The notes beneath the pieces are model-generated. The model did not search any database and was not told where the DNA came from. It was given only the letters and a program-made list of their open reading frames with translations. The translations under genes were made by a program, and so were the position numbers. 64,000 nt of DNA from CAWCQC01 sp963819905 (lineage in GTDB: Bacteria > Actinomycetota > Thermoleophilia > Gaiellales > Gaiellaceae). The stretch is from the NCBI GenBank assembly GCA_963819905.1, contig CAWFXP010000009.1, positions 496,001 through 560,000 of the forward strand. Reading direction: 5' to 3'. Of this stretch, positions 19,770-27,559 are shown one piece after another (the first letter of the stretch is position 1; every line of letters starts with the position of its first letter).

Positions 19770-20777
19770 ATGGACGGAGGGATCACCATCACGCAGCTCG
19801 ACCACGATCTGGAGCTCGACAGCGACCGGAGCGGCGCCGCCGACGCGCGCCCGCTCGAGGTCGAGCTCGATCTCGCACTCGCCGAGGCGACGCCCGACGA
19901 CACGGTCGACGACATCGACCTGACGCCGTCGGTCGCGCTCCTCGGGACCGACTCGCTACAGCGGTTCCTGACCGAGATCGGCCGCTATCCGCTGCTCACG
20001 GCAGCGGAGGAGGTGGAGCTCGCGAAGCGCATCGAGCGCGGCGACGAGCGAGCGAAGGAGCGGATGATCACCTCGAACCTCCGCCTCGTCGTCTCCATCG
20101 CAAAGCGCTACCGCGGAAACGGGGTTCCGTTTCTCGACCTGATCCAGGACGGCGTGATCGGCCTCAATCGCGCGGTCGAGAAGTTCGACTACCGCAAGGG
20201 CTTCAAGTTCTCGACCTACGCCACCTGGTGGATCCGCCAGGCAGTGCAGCGGTCGGTTGCGAACCAGGCGAAGACGATCCGGGTTCCGGTCCACGTCCAC
20301 GAGCGCCGGCAGAAGCTCGGCAGGATGCGCACGAAGCTCGAGATCGAGCTCGGGCGCGAGCCGACGCGCGAGGAGCTCGCGGCAGCCACCGGCCTGTCGC
20401 TCCAGCACGTCGAGGAAGCGCTCGAGGCGGCGGAGGCCGGCGTCTCCCTGAATCAGCCGGTCGGAGCAGACGGCAGTAACGAGCTGGGCGATCTGTTCGC
20501 CGACTCGGAGGCCGTCGACCCGATCGACGACGTCGACGACTTGCTCCGCCGTGACGAGGTTCGGGATGCGTTCCTCCAGCTCGACGAGCGCTCCCGGCGG
20601 GTGCTCACCCTGCGCTTCGGCCTCGGCGGCGAGGAGCACTCCCTCGAGGCGATCGGTCGCGAGCTCGGCGTCAGCCGGGAGCGCGTCCGCCAGCTCGAGG
20701 CGGACGCTCTCGAGCGGCTCGAGCGCCATCTCGCCCCGGTGGTCGCCGGGGACCGCGAGCTGGCCCGCTCCGCCTGA
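19770..20777 (+). CDS. RpoD-type RNA polymerase sigma factor
   Basis: A 335-residue sigma-70. Region 1.2 (DSLQRFLTEIGRYPLLTAAEE), region 2 with the core-binding and -10 helix (FKFSTYATWWIRQAVQR), region 3 and region 4.2 (VSRERVRQLEADALERLERHL) are all present. The N-terminus (residues 1-60) is acidic and shorter than region 1.1 of full primary sigma factors. It could be the main vegetative factor or a group 2 paralogue; a second SigA-like gene lies at 55.3-56.2 kb. The ATG is selected over upstream codons because it follows the TATAGT element. Confidence 0.93.
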   Translation: MDGGITITQLDHDLELDSDRSGAADARPLEVELDLALAEATPDDTVDDIDLTPSVALLGTDSLQRFLTEIGRYPLLTAAEEVELAKRIERGDERAKERMITSNLRLVVSIAKRYRGNGVPFLDLIQDGVIGLNRAVEKFDYRKGFKFSTYATWWIRQAVQRSVANQAKTIRVPVHVHERRQKLGRMRTKLEIELGREPTREELAAATGLSLQHVEEALEAAEAGVSLNQPVGADGSNELGDLFADSEAVDPIDDVDDLLRRDEVRDAFLQLDERSRRVLTLRFGLGGEEHSLEAIGRELGVSRERVRQLEADALERLERHLAPVVAGDRELARSA

Positions 20778-20791
20778 AGCCGGCCTAGGCA

Positions 20792-20972
20792 GTGTAGGGG
20801 CCGGACCTGTCCGGCCCGAAAGGCGCAGGGCAGGTGTAGAGGCCGGCCTGCCCGGCCCCTCTCCGCAGGCAGGTGTAGGGGCCGGACCTGTCCGGCCCTA
20901 AAGGTGCCGGGTAGCCCCCTGCCCCAGCGAATCGGTCCGCCCCTACCAGGGCGGGACAGGTCCCGCCCCTAC
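20792..20972. repeat. Cluster of four palindromic repeats
   Basis: Four copies of a GC-rich palindrome lie in tandem: two nearly identical copies (20792-20817 and 20873-20898, GTGTAGGGGCCGGACCTGTC then CGGCCC), a variant (20834-20860), and a related unit (20947-20972) with a GGGCGGGACAGGTCCCGCCC core. Each can fold into a hairpin. They fill the space between the convergent sigma factor and infA genes, and the last copy supplies the TAG stop of infA. Single related copies occur elsewhere in the window (27011, 49461, 54828), so this is a dispersed REP-like family. Confidence 0.8.
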
Positions 20973-21190
20973 TTGTAGCGGTAGACGATCCGGCCGCGGT
21001 TCAGATCGTACGGCGAGAGCTCGATCTTGACCCGATCGCCCGGGAAGATCTTGATCCGGTAGCGCCGCATCTTCCCGGCCGTGTAGCCGAGCGTCTCGTG
21101 ACCGTTGTCGAGCGCGATCCGGAACATGCTGTTGCGCAAGGCCTCGACGACCTCACCCTCGAGCTCGATCTTCTCTTCCTTCGTTGCGAT
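20969..21190 (-). CDS. infA: Translation initiation factor IF-1 with apparent AUC start codon
   Basis: A 73-residue OB-fold factor that assists start-site selection on the 30S subunit. The sequence matches IF-1 throughout (ELEGEVVEALRNSMFRIALD, GHETLGYTAGKMRRYRIKI, GDRVKIELSPYDLNRGRIVY). The family normally starts MA-K-K-E-D; the equivalent here is ATC GCA ACG AAG GAA GAG. No ATG, GTG or TTG exists nearby in frame. An ideal GGAGG lies 8 bases before the ATC, whereas the nearest upstream GTG (21247) would add 19 residues, has no ribosome site and overlaps a putative -10. AUC initiation is inferred from spacing and family alignment. The stop codon lies inside a palindromic repeat. Confidence 0.93.
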   Translation of the reverse strand: MATKEEKIELEGEVVEALRNSMFRIALDNGHETLGYTAGKMRRYRIKIFPGDRVKIELSPYDLNRGRIVYRYK

Positions 21191-21210
21191 GGGAATAGCC
21201 TCCAGGCCGC

Positions 21211-21240
21211 TCGGAACGACGGGACGTCGTCCCGTCCGTT
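21211..21240 (-). promoter_or_regulatory. Hairpin in the infA 5' untranslated region
   Basis: An imperfect inverted repeat (arms GGAACGGACGGGAC and GTCCCGTCGTTCC on the transcript) lies about 20 bases upstream of the infA start and just downstream of a TACAGT that could be a -10 (21248-21253). The transcript would begin with this hairpin. With an AUC start it may be part of feedback control of IF-1 or an mRNA stabiliser; this is inference. Confidence 0.4.
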
Positions 21241-21273
21241 CCCTCACTGTAGCGCAGAAATCCGCGGGATCCG

Positions 21274-21702
21274 CTACGGATGCCGCTCGGGATGGCGCGG
21301 GAGCCCGTCGTCGGGGATCGGCTCCCATGGTGCGGCATAGGCGACGAACTGACGGTAGGTCGGGCGTATCCCGGGGTCACCGTCGAACGCTCCGAAGCGC
21401 ACGGCGATCTGCTCGGGGTTGGCCGGGTTCCGGCTGAAGAGCGCGCCGCCGCACGAGGAGCAGAAGACCTTCTCGAACCCCTCGGGCGGCGCATAGGTCG
21501 TCACGAGCTCCTCGCCGGCGACGATGCGGAACGATCCGGGCGGGACGCGCGCCGAGAGCGAGGCCGCGGTGCCCGTTCGGCGCTGGCAACGCTTGCAGTG
21601 GCAGTAGCCTGCCGCGACAGGCGGCTCGGACACCTCGAACCGGACGCTGCCGCACAGACAGGCGCCGGTCAGCGGGAGATCGGTCGCGCCGCCTTCAACC
21701 AT
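21274..21702 (-). CDS. GFA family (Mss4-like) zinc-binding protein
   Basis: A 142-residue member of the GFA/centromere-V family. The zinc ligands are visible as CLCGSVRFEV, CHCKRCQRRTG and FCSSCGGALF. The family was named for glutathione-dependent formaldehyde activation, but most members have no proven activity. It ends just upstream of the infA promoter region and is in the same direction, probably as a separate unit. Confidence 0.88.
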   Translation of the reverse strand: MVEGGATDLPLTGACLCGSVRFEVSEPPVAAGYCHCKRCQRRTGTAASLSARVPPGSFRIVAGEELVTTYAPPEGFEKVFCSSCGGALFSRNPANPEQIAVRFGAFDGDPGIRPTYRQFVAYAAPWEPIPDDGLPRHPERHP

Positions 21703-21730
21703 CGCTGCGGAGACTACTGCTCACGCGGGC

Positions 21731-21898
21731 TCAGTACCACTTCCCTTTGACGAACCCGCCGAAGGCGAGGAGCCCGATCAGGGCAATGACGATCCCGAGC
21801 CAGAGGCTCCAGAGGATCGCGATGACGATGCCGGCGATGACCAGGATTCCCCCGATCCCGATTCCGGCGATCCCTCCGGACGTGCCGTTCGAAGCCAT
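21731..21898 (-). CDS. Small glycine-rich membrane protein (55 residues)
   Basis: MASNGTSGGIAGIGIGGILV opens a Gly/Ile-rich protein with two likely membrane helices, ending FGGFVKGKWY. The ATG follows GGAAGGGAG. No family is assigned. A SigB-type promoter motif lies 40-65 bases upstream, so it is a candidate general-stress membrane protein like the other tiny proteins at 37.7, 54.9 and 61.2 kb. Confidence 0.7.
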   Translation of the reverse strand: MASNGTSGGIAGIGIGGILVIAGIVIAILWSLWLGIVIALIGLLAFGGFVKGKWY

Positions 21899-21937
21899 GA
21901 CTCCCTTCCTTCGACTGCAACTAGTCTGCACGTGGGT

Positions 21938-21963
21938 GTACCCGGGCCGCGCAAGCCTCGAAC
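21938..21963 (-). promoter_or_regulatory. SigB-type promoter upstream of the 55-residue membrane protein
   Basis: On the minus strand GTTCGA is followed after 14 bases by GGGTAC, close to the GTTT-N14-GGGTA consensus of SigB/SigF factors. It is about 40 bases upstream of the ATG at 21898. Confidence 0.55.
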
Positions 21964-22028
21964 GCCCGGCGTGACAGCAACCCTAGCGAGCGACGCCGTC
22001 CACGACGGACTGGCTGCACGCAGGCCCA

Positions 22029-22100
22029 TGCCCCCGGCAAGAATCGAACTTGCGCACGCGGTTTAGGAAACCACTGCTCTATCCACTGAGCTACGGGGGC
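22029..22100 (-). tRNA. tRNA-Arg (anticodon CCT)
   Basis: A complete 72-base cloverleaf. The acceptor stem is GCCCCCG/CGGGGGC with discriminator A; the D stem is GCTC/GAGC; the anticodon stem GTGGT/ACCGC holds the loop TTCCTAA with anticodon CCT, reading AGG; the T stem GCAAG/CTTGC holds TTCGATT. The 3' CCA is not encoded. Confidence 0.97.
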
Positions 22101-22180
22101 CCGGGAGAAGCGTAGCGCCGGCCGTGAGCCCGCTTCGTCTTGGCCATGCTGGCCTGAAGCGGGCTCAACTCGGCCGCGTC

Positions 22181-22678
22181 CTACGGACTGATGTCCGTGA
22201 TGTCGCCACAGGCGACGTAGGTCTCGGCTTCTGCCTCGCTCTTGTGGACGTTGATTGCATACGACCCGCCCGCGAGCTCGTCGACCGTGACCTGAACGTC
22301 CGTCTCGGACGAGCCGTTCAGCACGTTTGCCAGAGGGAACGCGGGTTGCGGATCGAGCTCGGCACATGTACCAGCATGGATGTGTGCAGGCTGCTCGACG
22401 TCGGCCGCTCCGCCGGTAAGGGCGAGGACGACGTGGAGGGAACCGTCGTCGTTCACACTCAAGGTCGCGGTCCCTGACTCACCCGAGCCGTTCTGCTCCG
22501 AGAGAGCGACTTCCACTCCGCCGGCAACGTCCTCGGCGATGGAGCCGGCAGCCTCCGTCACGTCCCCGGCTGCCTCGGTAACAGTCGCCTCGACACTCTC
22601 GGTGTCGCTACCTCCACACGAAGCCACACCGATCGCAAAGAGAGCGACAGCGAACGCCAGTAACCCCGCTCTGGTCAT
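22181..22678 (-). CDS. Secreted lipoprotein with CHRD-like domain
   Basis: A 165-residue lipoprotein. The signal sequence MTRAGLLAFAVALFAIGVAS precedes a lipobox Cys (VASC), followed by an Ala/Glu-rich linker. The C-terminal domain (about 65-165) has GTATLSVNDDGSLHVVLAL and QPAHIHAGTCAELDPQPAFP, ending YAINVHKSEAEAETYVACG, similar to CHRD or superoxide-dismutase-like beta-sandwiches. The conserved His and Cys pattern suggests a metal or adhesion role; function unknown. It is divergent from the metalloprotease gene. Confidence 0.75.
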   Translation of the reverse strand: MTRAGLLAFAVALFAIGVASCGGSDTESVEATVTEAAGDVTEAAGSIAEDVAGGVEVALSEQNGSGESGTATLSVNDDGSLHVVLALTGGAADVEQPAHIHAGTCAELDPQPAFPLANVLNGSSETDVQVTVDELAGGSYAINVHKSEAEAETYVACGDITDISP

Positions 22679-22879
22679 GGTTCCTCCCTCGTCTTGGTCC
22701 GGGAGGTGCTACCCAATCGCCTCTATCTTGACGCCCGATCCGCGATCACGTACGTGGAGATCGTGAATCCCCCTTTCGCGGCACGGCGCGAGCCGGCGAG
22801 GCGTGGGACACTCGCCCGGTTGGTGGACGGCACGAGAGGGTTCGGTGCTGACGACGACGCGTCATCGAGTCGGGTGAGT

Positions 22880-25501
22880 ATGCGACGGTCACGCAGCGTG
22901 CTGTTCGCGGCAGCCGTCGTCGTCACTTGCGCCGCGGTTGCTCAGCTCGCGGCGCCGGCCGCGTCGGCGACGGTTCCGGTAACGATCAGCATCAGCTCGA
23001 TCACCCAGCTCGACGTCGAGGTCGATCCCGGTCTGTTCCAGGGTCCTGTCGGCGACTTCTACGCCGGCGTGACGATCGACGGCGGCGCGAAACAAGACAA
23101 CTTCGCCGATCGGCTCGACTTCGGCTTCGAGTTCGGCGTCGGTTACATCTTCCCGTTCTCGATTCCGCTGGCTCCGGCGTGGGCCTTCACGCAAGACGCC
23201 GATACGGCAGCGGGCTCCGTTGCGGTCTCCGTCGAGCTCTGGGACAACGACGACTGCGACAGCCCGTTCTGCACTGATGCCGGCGTGCTCGGCAACCCCG
23301 ACGATCAGGTGGACATCAGTCCGACCGCCTCGGAGACGCTGAACCTGACGATCAACCTGGCTGACGGGAAATGGAGCGGTGACGCAACGTGGCCGCAGAA
23401 CTGCGTTCAGGGAACCGGCGGCGAAGGGGTTCGGATCTGCTTCGACGTGACGACCTTCTCGACGAGTGGGGATGCGGACGGGGACGGGTTGCTCGACGGG
23501 TGGGAGATCAACGGGTTCAACGGCGACGGCGATTCCTCGATCGACGTGGACCTGCCGGGGTTCGGCGCGAATCCGAGCCGGAAGGACGTCTTCGTCGAGA
23601 TCGACTGCCTCGTGAGCGACGGAAACACGGATGGCGACCTCGCGGATCTCGTCGACCACTCCCACTGCCCGCGCCAGAACGCGATGACCGACGTCGTGCA
23701 GGGATTCGCGAATGCGCCGGTCGGCAACGTCGACGGGACAACCGGGATCCAGCTCCACCTCGACACCGGCACCCTGTACGGCGCCGGGCTCATCCCGGTC
23801 GCAGGAACGGGCGGCGTGGCGGGCAATGTCGGCGACATGAGCGGCGGCGGTAGCCAGATCGCCGAGGCGGGGAACACGATCATCGACTGGGACGGAGCGG
23901 CCGGCAGGCCGGCGACGAGCTTCTACGCCATCAAGAACGCCAACTTCGACCGTACGCATCGGGCCGGCATCTTCCGGTACTCGATCTTCGGTCACCAGAC
24001 CAACGGGCGCTCCGCAACGAACGACTGCACGAGCGGCTGGGCCGAAGACGTCAAGGCGAACGACTTCTTCGTCACCCTTGGCGGTCGGCGCGATCTCGAC
24101 GCCAACGGCACCACCGACACGACCTGCTGGGCGCCCACTCTCGCGGACTCCTTCGACGACGACGGCGACGGAGCGGTCGACGAGGACGCCCCGGACGGGA
24201 TCGACAACGACGGCGACTGCGCGCCGGGGACCGACACCGACGACGACGGAACCATCTGCGACTCCGGCGATCTCGGGGTCGACGAGGACAACGGCCTCTC
24301 GATCGGGAGCCGGAGTCAACAGGCGGGGACGTTCATGCACGAGCTCGGCCACGCGCTGGGTCTCGGTCACGGCGGCGGCGACGGCGTGAACAACAAGCCC
24401 AACTACCTGAGCACGATGAACTACTCGTTCCAGCCGTGCACGGTTCCGACGTCACCGGCCGGCGCCGCCGCACCGATTCCGGGGGGCTGTGACTACAGCC
24501 GCACCGACATCGACCTGAACGAGGGCAGCCTGGACGAGTGCGTGGGCCTCGGCGTTCCGCTCGGGTTCGGGGCGAACGACTGGAACGCCAACACGGCCTT
24601 CGAAGGCGTCACCAACTGCGTGCCGCCGAACAGCAGCAACGTCCCGGCCGACATCAATGGCGACGGGAGCACCGGCTCGCTGGCCGGCTTCGACGACTGG
24701 AGCAATATCTTCTACCTCTTCCAGGGCCTCGGGAACTTCGGCGACGGTGGCCCCATCAATCCCGTGCCCGACGAGCCCGACCCGACGACGATCGAGCAGG
24801 CGCAGCAGTACCTCGGCGGATTGCTCGCTCCCGACGTTCAGGTCGCGGTGACAGGGCCCGCCACGGCCGTACCCGGCGAGACGCTGACCTACACGGTTCA
24901 AACCTCGAACGCCGGGAGCGGACCCGCCCTCGATCTCGAGCTGGCCGCGACGCGGCCGGACGGGTCGACGAGCTCGTTCGACGTCGGCGGCCTCGTGGCC
25001 GGTGCGCAGGACTCGCGGACGGTCGAGTACACCGTCCCGCTCGACACGTGTCCGACAACGCTCACGGTCGGCGCCACCGCCGCCTTCGTCGACTTCGTCG
25101 GGCAGCCGGGCTCGGCGAGCGGCTCGGCCGCTACTGAGGTCCTCGACGTCACGCCGCCGAACGTCCAGGTCTCGTTGAGCCCGAGCGTGCTGTCGCCGCC
25201 GAATCACAAGCTCGTCACCATCTCCGCCACCGTGACCGCCGTCGACGAGTGCGACCCTGACCCGCAGATCGAGCTGGTCTCGGTCACGAGCAACGAACCG
25301 GACAACGGCGTCGCAGACGGGGACAAGCCCGGTGATGTCGCCGGGGCAGCCGTCGGGACCGATGACCGATCGTTCCGCCTCCGCGCCGAGCGCGCCGGAA
25401 CAGGTGCGGGCCGCGTCTACACGGTTACCTATCGGGCATCCGACGCGAGCGGCAACACGTCGCAGTCCACGGCGACCGTGCGCGTCCCGCACAGCAACTG
25501 A
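22880..25501 (+). CDS. Secreted zinc metalloprotease with calcium-binding Asp repeats
   Basis: An 873-residue exported protein. The signal peptide (MRRSRSVLFAAAVVVTCAAV, cut near ASA) is followed by a beta-rich region. Thrombospondin-type-3/EF-like Asp repeats occur before (GDADGDGLLDG, NGDGD) and in the catalytic part (DDDGDGAVDE, DNDGD). The active site is HELGHALGLGH, with a Met-turn-like STMNYSF about 55 residues later, as in metzincins. The C-terminal 300 residues hold CARDB/DUF11-like and PKD-like beta domains (TVQTSNAGSGP, NVQVSLSPSVLSPPNHKLV). Substrate unknown. The ATG at 22880 is favoured by the signal peptide; a GTG two codons earlier is possible. Confidence 0.88.
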   Translation: MRRSRSVLFAAAVVVTCAAVAQLAAPAASATVPVTISISSITQLDVEVDPGLFQGPVGDFYAGVTIDGGAKQDNFADRLDFGFEFGVGYIFPFSIPLAPAWAFTQDADTAAGSVAVSVELWDNDDCDSPFCTDAGVLGNPDDQVDISPTASETLNLTINLADGKWSGDATWPQNCVQGTGGEGVRICFDVTTFSTSGDADGDGLLDGWEINGFNGDGDSSIDVDLPGFGANPSRKDVFVEIDCLVSDGNTDGDLADLVDHSHCPRQNAMTDVVQGFANAPVGNVDGTTGIQLHLDTGTLYGAGLIPVAGTGGVAGNVGDMSGGGSQIAEAGNTIIDWDGAAGRPATSFYAIKNANFDRTHRAGIFRYSIFGHQTNGRSATNDCTSGWAEDVKANDFFVTLGGRRDLDANGTTDTTCWAPTLADSFDDDGDGAVDEDAPDGIDNDGDCAPGTDTDDDGTICDSGDLGVDEDNGLSIGSRSQQAGTFMHELGHALGLGHGGGDGVNNKPNYLSTMNYSFQPCTVPTSPAGAAAPIPGGCDYSRTDIDLNEGSLDECVGLGVPLGFGANDWNANTAFEGVTNCVPPNSSNVPADINGDGSTGSLAGFDDWSNIFYLFQGLGNFGDGGPINPVPDEPDPTTIEQAQQYLGGLLAPDVQVAVTGPATAVPGETLTYTVQTSNAGSGPALDLELAATRPDGSTSSFDVGGLVAGAQDSRTVEYTVPLDTCPTTLTVGATAAFVDFVGQPGSASGSAATEVLDVTPPNVQVSLSPSVLSPPNHKLVTISATVTAVDECDPDPQIELVSVTSNEPDNGVADGDKPGDVAGAAVGTDDRSFRLRAERAGTGAGRVYTVTYRASDASGNTSQSTATVRVPHSN

Positions 25502-25566
25502 CCAGCATCGCCGGCGAGAGCGGTGTCGCCGCCAACCCGATCGGGCGCCCGACTACGAGGTGATCG

Positions 25567-25851
25567 TCACGAGGTCTTGCGGATCGCGACCTCGTACTTC
25601 GACACGGAGAGCCGCCCTCCCGGTGTGTCTCCCGCCGGCATCGCGTTCAGTGCCACGTCGCCTCGCTGGTAGTCATCCTCGTTGTCGAAGAAGACGATCG
25701 CGAGGGACTTCCCAGCAGCGGCGTCGTGGAGAACCATGACTTCGGTCGCGGGAATCTCGTCGGGCTGCGGCTCGTTCTCGATCTGCCCGCGCAGCTCCTC
25801 GATGCGATCCGTCGTGACGCCTTCGAACTCGACCACACGTGCAAGCGCCAT
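25567..25851 (-). CDS. Conserved small protein, possible dimeric alpha-beta barrel
   Basis: A 94-residue soluble protein (MALARVVEFEGVTTDRIEEL). The beta-alpha-beta pattern and the motif AAAGKSLAIVFFDNEDDYQR resemble small actinobacterial stress-responsive or ABM-like proteins. AAGGAGG precedes the ATG. No biochemical role can be assigned. Confidence 0.7.
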   Translation of the reverse strand: MALARVVEFEGVTTDRIEELRGQIENEPQPDEIPATEVMVLHDAAAGKSLAIVFFDNEDDYQRGDVALNAMPAGDTPGGRLSVSKYEVAIRKTS

Positions 25852-25893
25852 TTAGTTCCTCCTTGTCGACTTGGCTGACACTCTATGCGACCT

Positions 25894-26310
25894 TCAGGCC
25901 CAGCCGAGCTGGCGCAGCGCCACGCCGTCGTTCCAGATCTTCGTCAGGTGACTGATCTGTCCGTCGTCGAAGTCCATCACGTACACGTAGTCCGTGCTCG
26001 CGCTCTTCCCGGTCGGCGGAACCGGGCCGCCCTCGCCCGTATGCGTGCCCGAGAAGACGCCGTACGCGCTGACGTTCCCTCGCTCCTCGTCGGCCGCGAA
26101 CGACCTCAGCTCGTAGCGCCCGTCGGGAACTGGGACCAGGATGCCGGCCATCCAGGCCACGTAGCCCTCCAGCGTGCGAACGTCGGCGAGCGCGTCCGCC
26201 TGGGCCGAGAACGTCGCGTCAGGAGTGCAGTACTGCCGGCAGGCGTCCCAGCCCTTACCGGTCTCGCAGGCGTCGAAGAACGCCATCGCCGTGTCGAGCA
26301 TCGAGTCCAC
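25894..26310 (-). CDS. SnoaL/NTF2-like protein
   Basis: A 138-residue NTF2-fold protein: an N-terminal helix (MLDTAMAFFDACETGKGWDA), CTPDATFSAQA, VFSGTHTGEGGPVPPTGK and FDDGQISHLTKIWN are the family's typical segments. Members are cyclases, isomerases or orphan binding proteins. A second SnoaL-like gene lies at 27.1 kb. A possible SigB-type promoter is found about 220 bases upstream. Confidence 0.82.
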   Translation of the reverse strand: MDSMLDTAMAFFDACETGKGWDACRQYCTPDATFSAQADALADVRTLEGYVAWMAGILVPVPDGRYELRSFAADEERGNVSAYGVFSGTHTGEGGPVPPTGKSASTDYVYVMDFDDGQISHLTKIWNDGVALRQLGWA

Positions 26311-26529
26311 CGGGGCCCCCTTCCGACTGTCGTCGTCGGCATCGTCTCATGGCCATGCCTCGGCGTCCATCCTGCGCGTTGGGTCGCCGGCGTCCCGGAA
26401 GTGGGGGTGGCGCGTGAGGCGCACCCGGATGGCGAGCCGCCATTCGCTCCGGAGCATGAACGGCGCTCGCCACCCGCTTGCTCAGAGGAAGCTCCCCCGT
26501 CGAACGGAGCCTCCCGCCGCGCTCTGATA

Positions 26530-26555
26530 GTACCCGGGACGCGCCGGCCGAAAAC
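26530..26555 (-). promoter_or_regulatory. SigB-type promoter motif upstream of the SnoaL-like gene
   Basis: On the minus strand GTTTTC, 14 bases, then GGGTAC. The nearest leftward gene starts about 220 bases away, longer than for other copies, so the target is uncertain. Apart from this motif, the 26311-26603 interval shows no clear gene. Confidence 0.35.
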
Positions 26556-26603
26556 GTCCCCGCGTCGTCCGAATACCCGGCCTGAGGCTGGCAGAATCAA
26601 CTC

Positions 26604-26954
26604 ATGGCCTCCTACTCGGTCAACCAGCGCGCGGTCGCGCACGCCAGGGAGCTGATCGACGCACGCCGGTACGTGCTCGAGAGTGCATGGGGTGAGGTAC
26701 AGCCGCGTGCCGAGGACGAGAACGCCTTTCTCGAGAGGCACTCGTGGGACGAGTACGCAGCCTGGCATCTCGGCCTCACCGAGGGTGTCTCCGACGACAC
26801 CAAAGCGCGCTACGCGTTCGTCTACGGCGACTTCCGGCGTGTGCATCGCATGGGGTTGATCGCCTGCCACTACCGGGCCGCGGAGTGGCGGCACAAGGAG
26901 GTCGAGCTCGCCGCTCACGACCTCCTCCAGCATCTCGACGCCACGCGGGCCTGA
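26604..26954 (+). CDS. Conserved hypothetical protein (116 residues)
   Basis: A soluble all-alpha-looking protein rich in aromatic and charged residues (MASYSVNQRAVAHARELIDA, FLERHSWDEYAAWHLGL, YAFVYGDFRRVHRMGLIA). No catalytic motif is recognised. It has an ATG start and stands alone between oppositely oriented genes. Confidence 0.65.
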   Translation: MASYSVNQRAVAHARELIDARRYVLESAWGEVQPRAEDENAFLERHSWDEYAAWHLGLTEGVSDDTKARYAFVYGDFRRVHRMGLIACHYRAAEWRHKEVELAAHDLLQHLDATRA

Positions 26955-27010
26955 GCCGCGCCGACGGGCGATCGACCACTGTGCCGCCGCACGGCGCTCG
27001 CTCACCGGCA

Positions 27011-27041
27011 GTAGGAGGGGGCGAGCGGGACCCCGTCCTAC
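27011..27041. repeat. Palindromic repeat related to the 20.8-kb cluster
   Basis: GTAGGAGGGGGCGAGCGGGA followed by CCCCGTCCTAC; the ends pair as GTAGGA-GGGG with CCCC-TCCTAC. It lies between convergent genes. Confidence 0.5.
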
Positions 27042-27065
27042 ACCGTTCGCTCGTCGCTTCTCTTC

Positions 27066-27497
27066 TCAGGCTGTCGCCGTCTCGGGCATGAGGCCCAGCT
27101 GCGTGAGGATCTCCACCTGATCGAAGTAGAGGTGCTCCTCCACGATCTTGCCGCCGGCGACGCGCGCGACGTCGACGCCGCGTCCCGTCGCCTGACGGTT
27201 CGTCGGCGGGATGTCGCCTTCGGGCGAGGTGAGCGTTCCGGTATGGGTGCCGGTGAAGGTGAACTCCTGTACGAACCAGTCGCCGGCGACCAGCTCGTTG
27301 ACGACCGACATCTGCGCGTCGGGGAAGGCGTGTAGCCAGACCATGGCGTACTCGGTCACGGCGTCGCCGCCTTCGAAACGCACGGGCCCCGGCGCCTCGA
27401 GCACCGCCTCGTCCGCGTAGGTCGCCCGCAAGCGCCTCTCGTCGTGAGCGTTCATCGCGGCAAGTCCCTCCGCCGCCACCTGTCGTAGATCAGCCAT
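27066..27497 (-). CDS. SnoaL-like ester cyclase family protein
   Basis: A 143-residue NTF2-fold protein with the ester-cyclase pattern: MNAHDERRLRATYADEAVLE, HAFPDAQMSVVNELVAGD, FTGTHTGTLTSPEGDIPPTN and a C-terminal LYFDQVEILTQLGLMPE. The substrate is unknown. The ATG at 27497 follows GGAGG two codons upstream on the minus strand. Confidence 0.85.
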   Translation of the reverse strand: MADLRQVAAEGLAAMNAHDERRLRATYADEAVLEAPGPVRFEGGDAVTEYAMVWLHAFPDAQMSVVNELVAGDWFVQEFTFTGTHTGTLTSPEGDIPPTNRQATGRGVDVARVAGGKIVEEHLYFDQVEILTQLGLMPETATA

Positions 27498-27559
27498 GTC
27501 GACCTCCGTTTCCGTGCGCTGACAGGACCATCCGACGATACGACGGCACATCGGCGCGG

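Noticed and set aside
22029..22100. tRNA-Arg as an integration (att) site of a genomic island.
   Set aside because: No integrase, no repeated 3' tRNA end found nearby, and the flanking genes are ordinary.
22679..22740. GGGTAG upstream of the CHRD-like lipoprotein as a SigB promoter.
   Set aside because: No GTTT-like element at 14-15 bases spacing.
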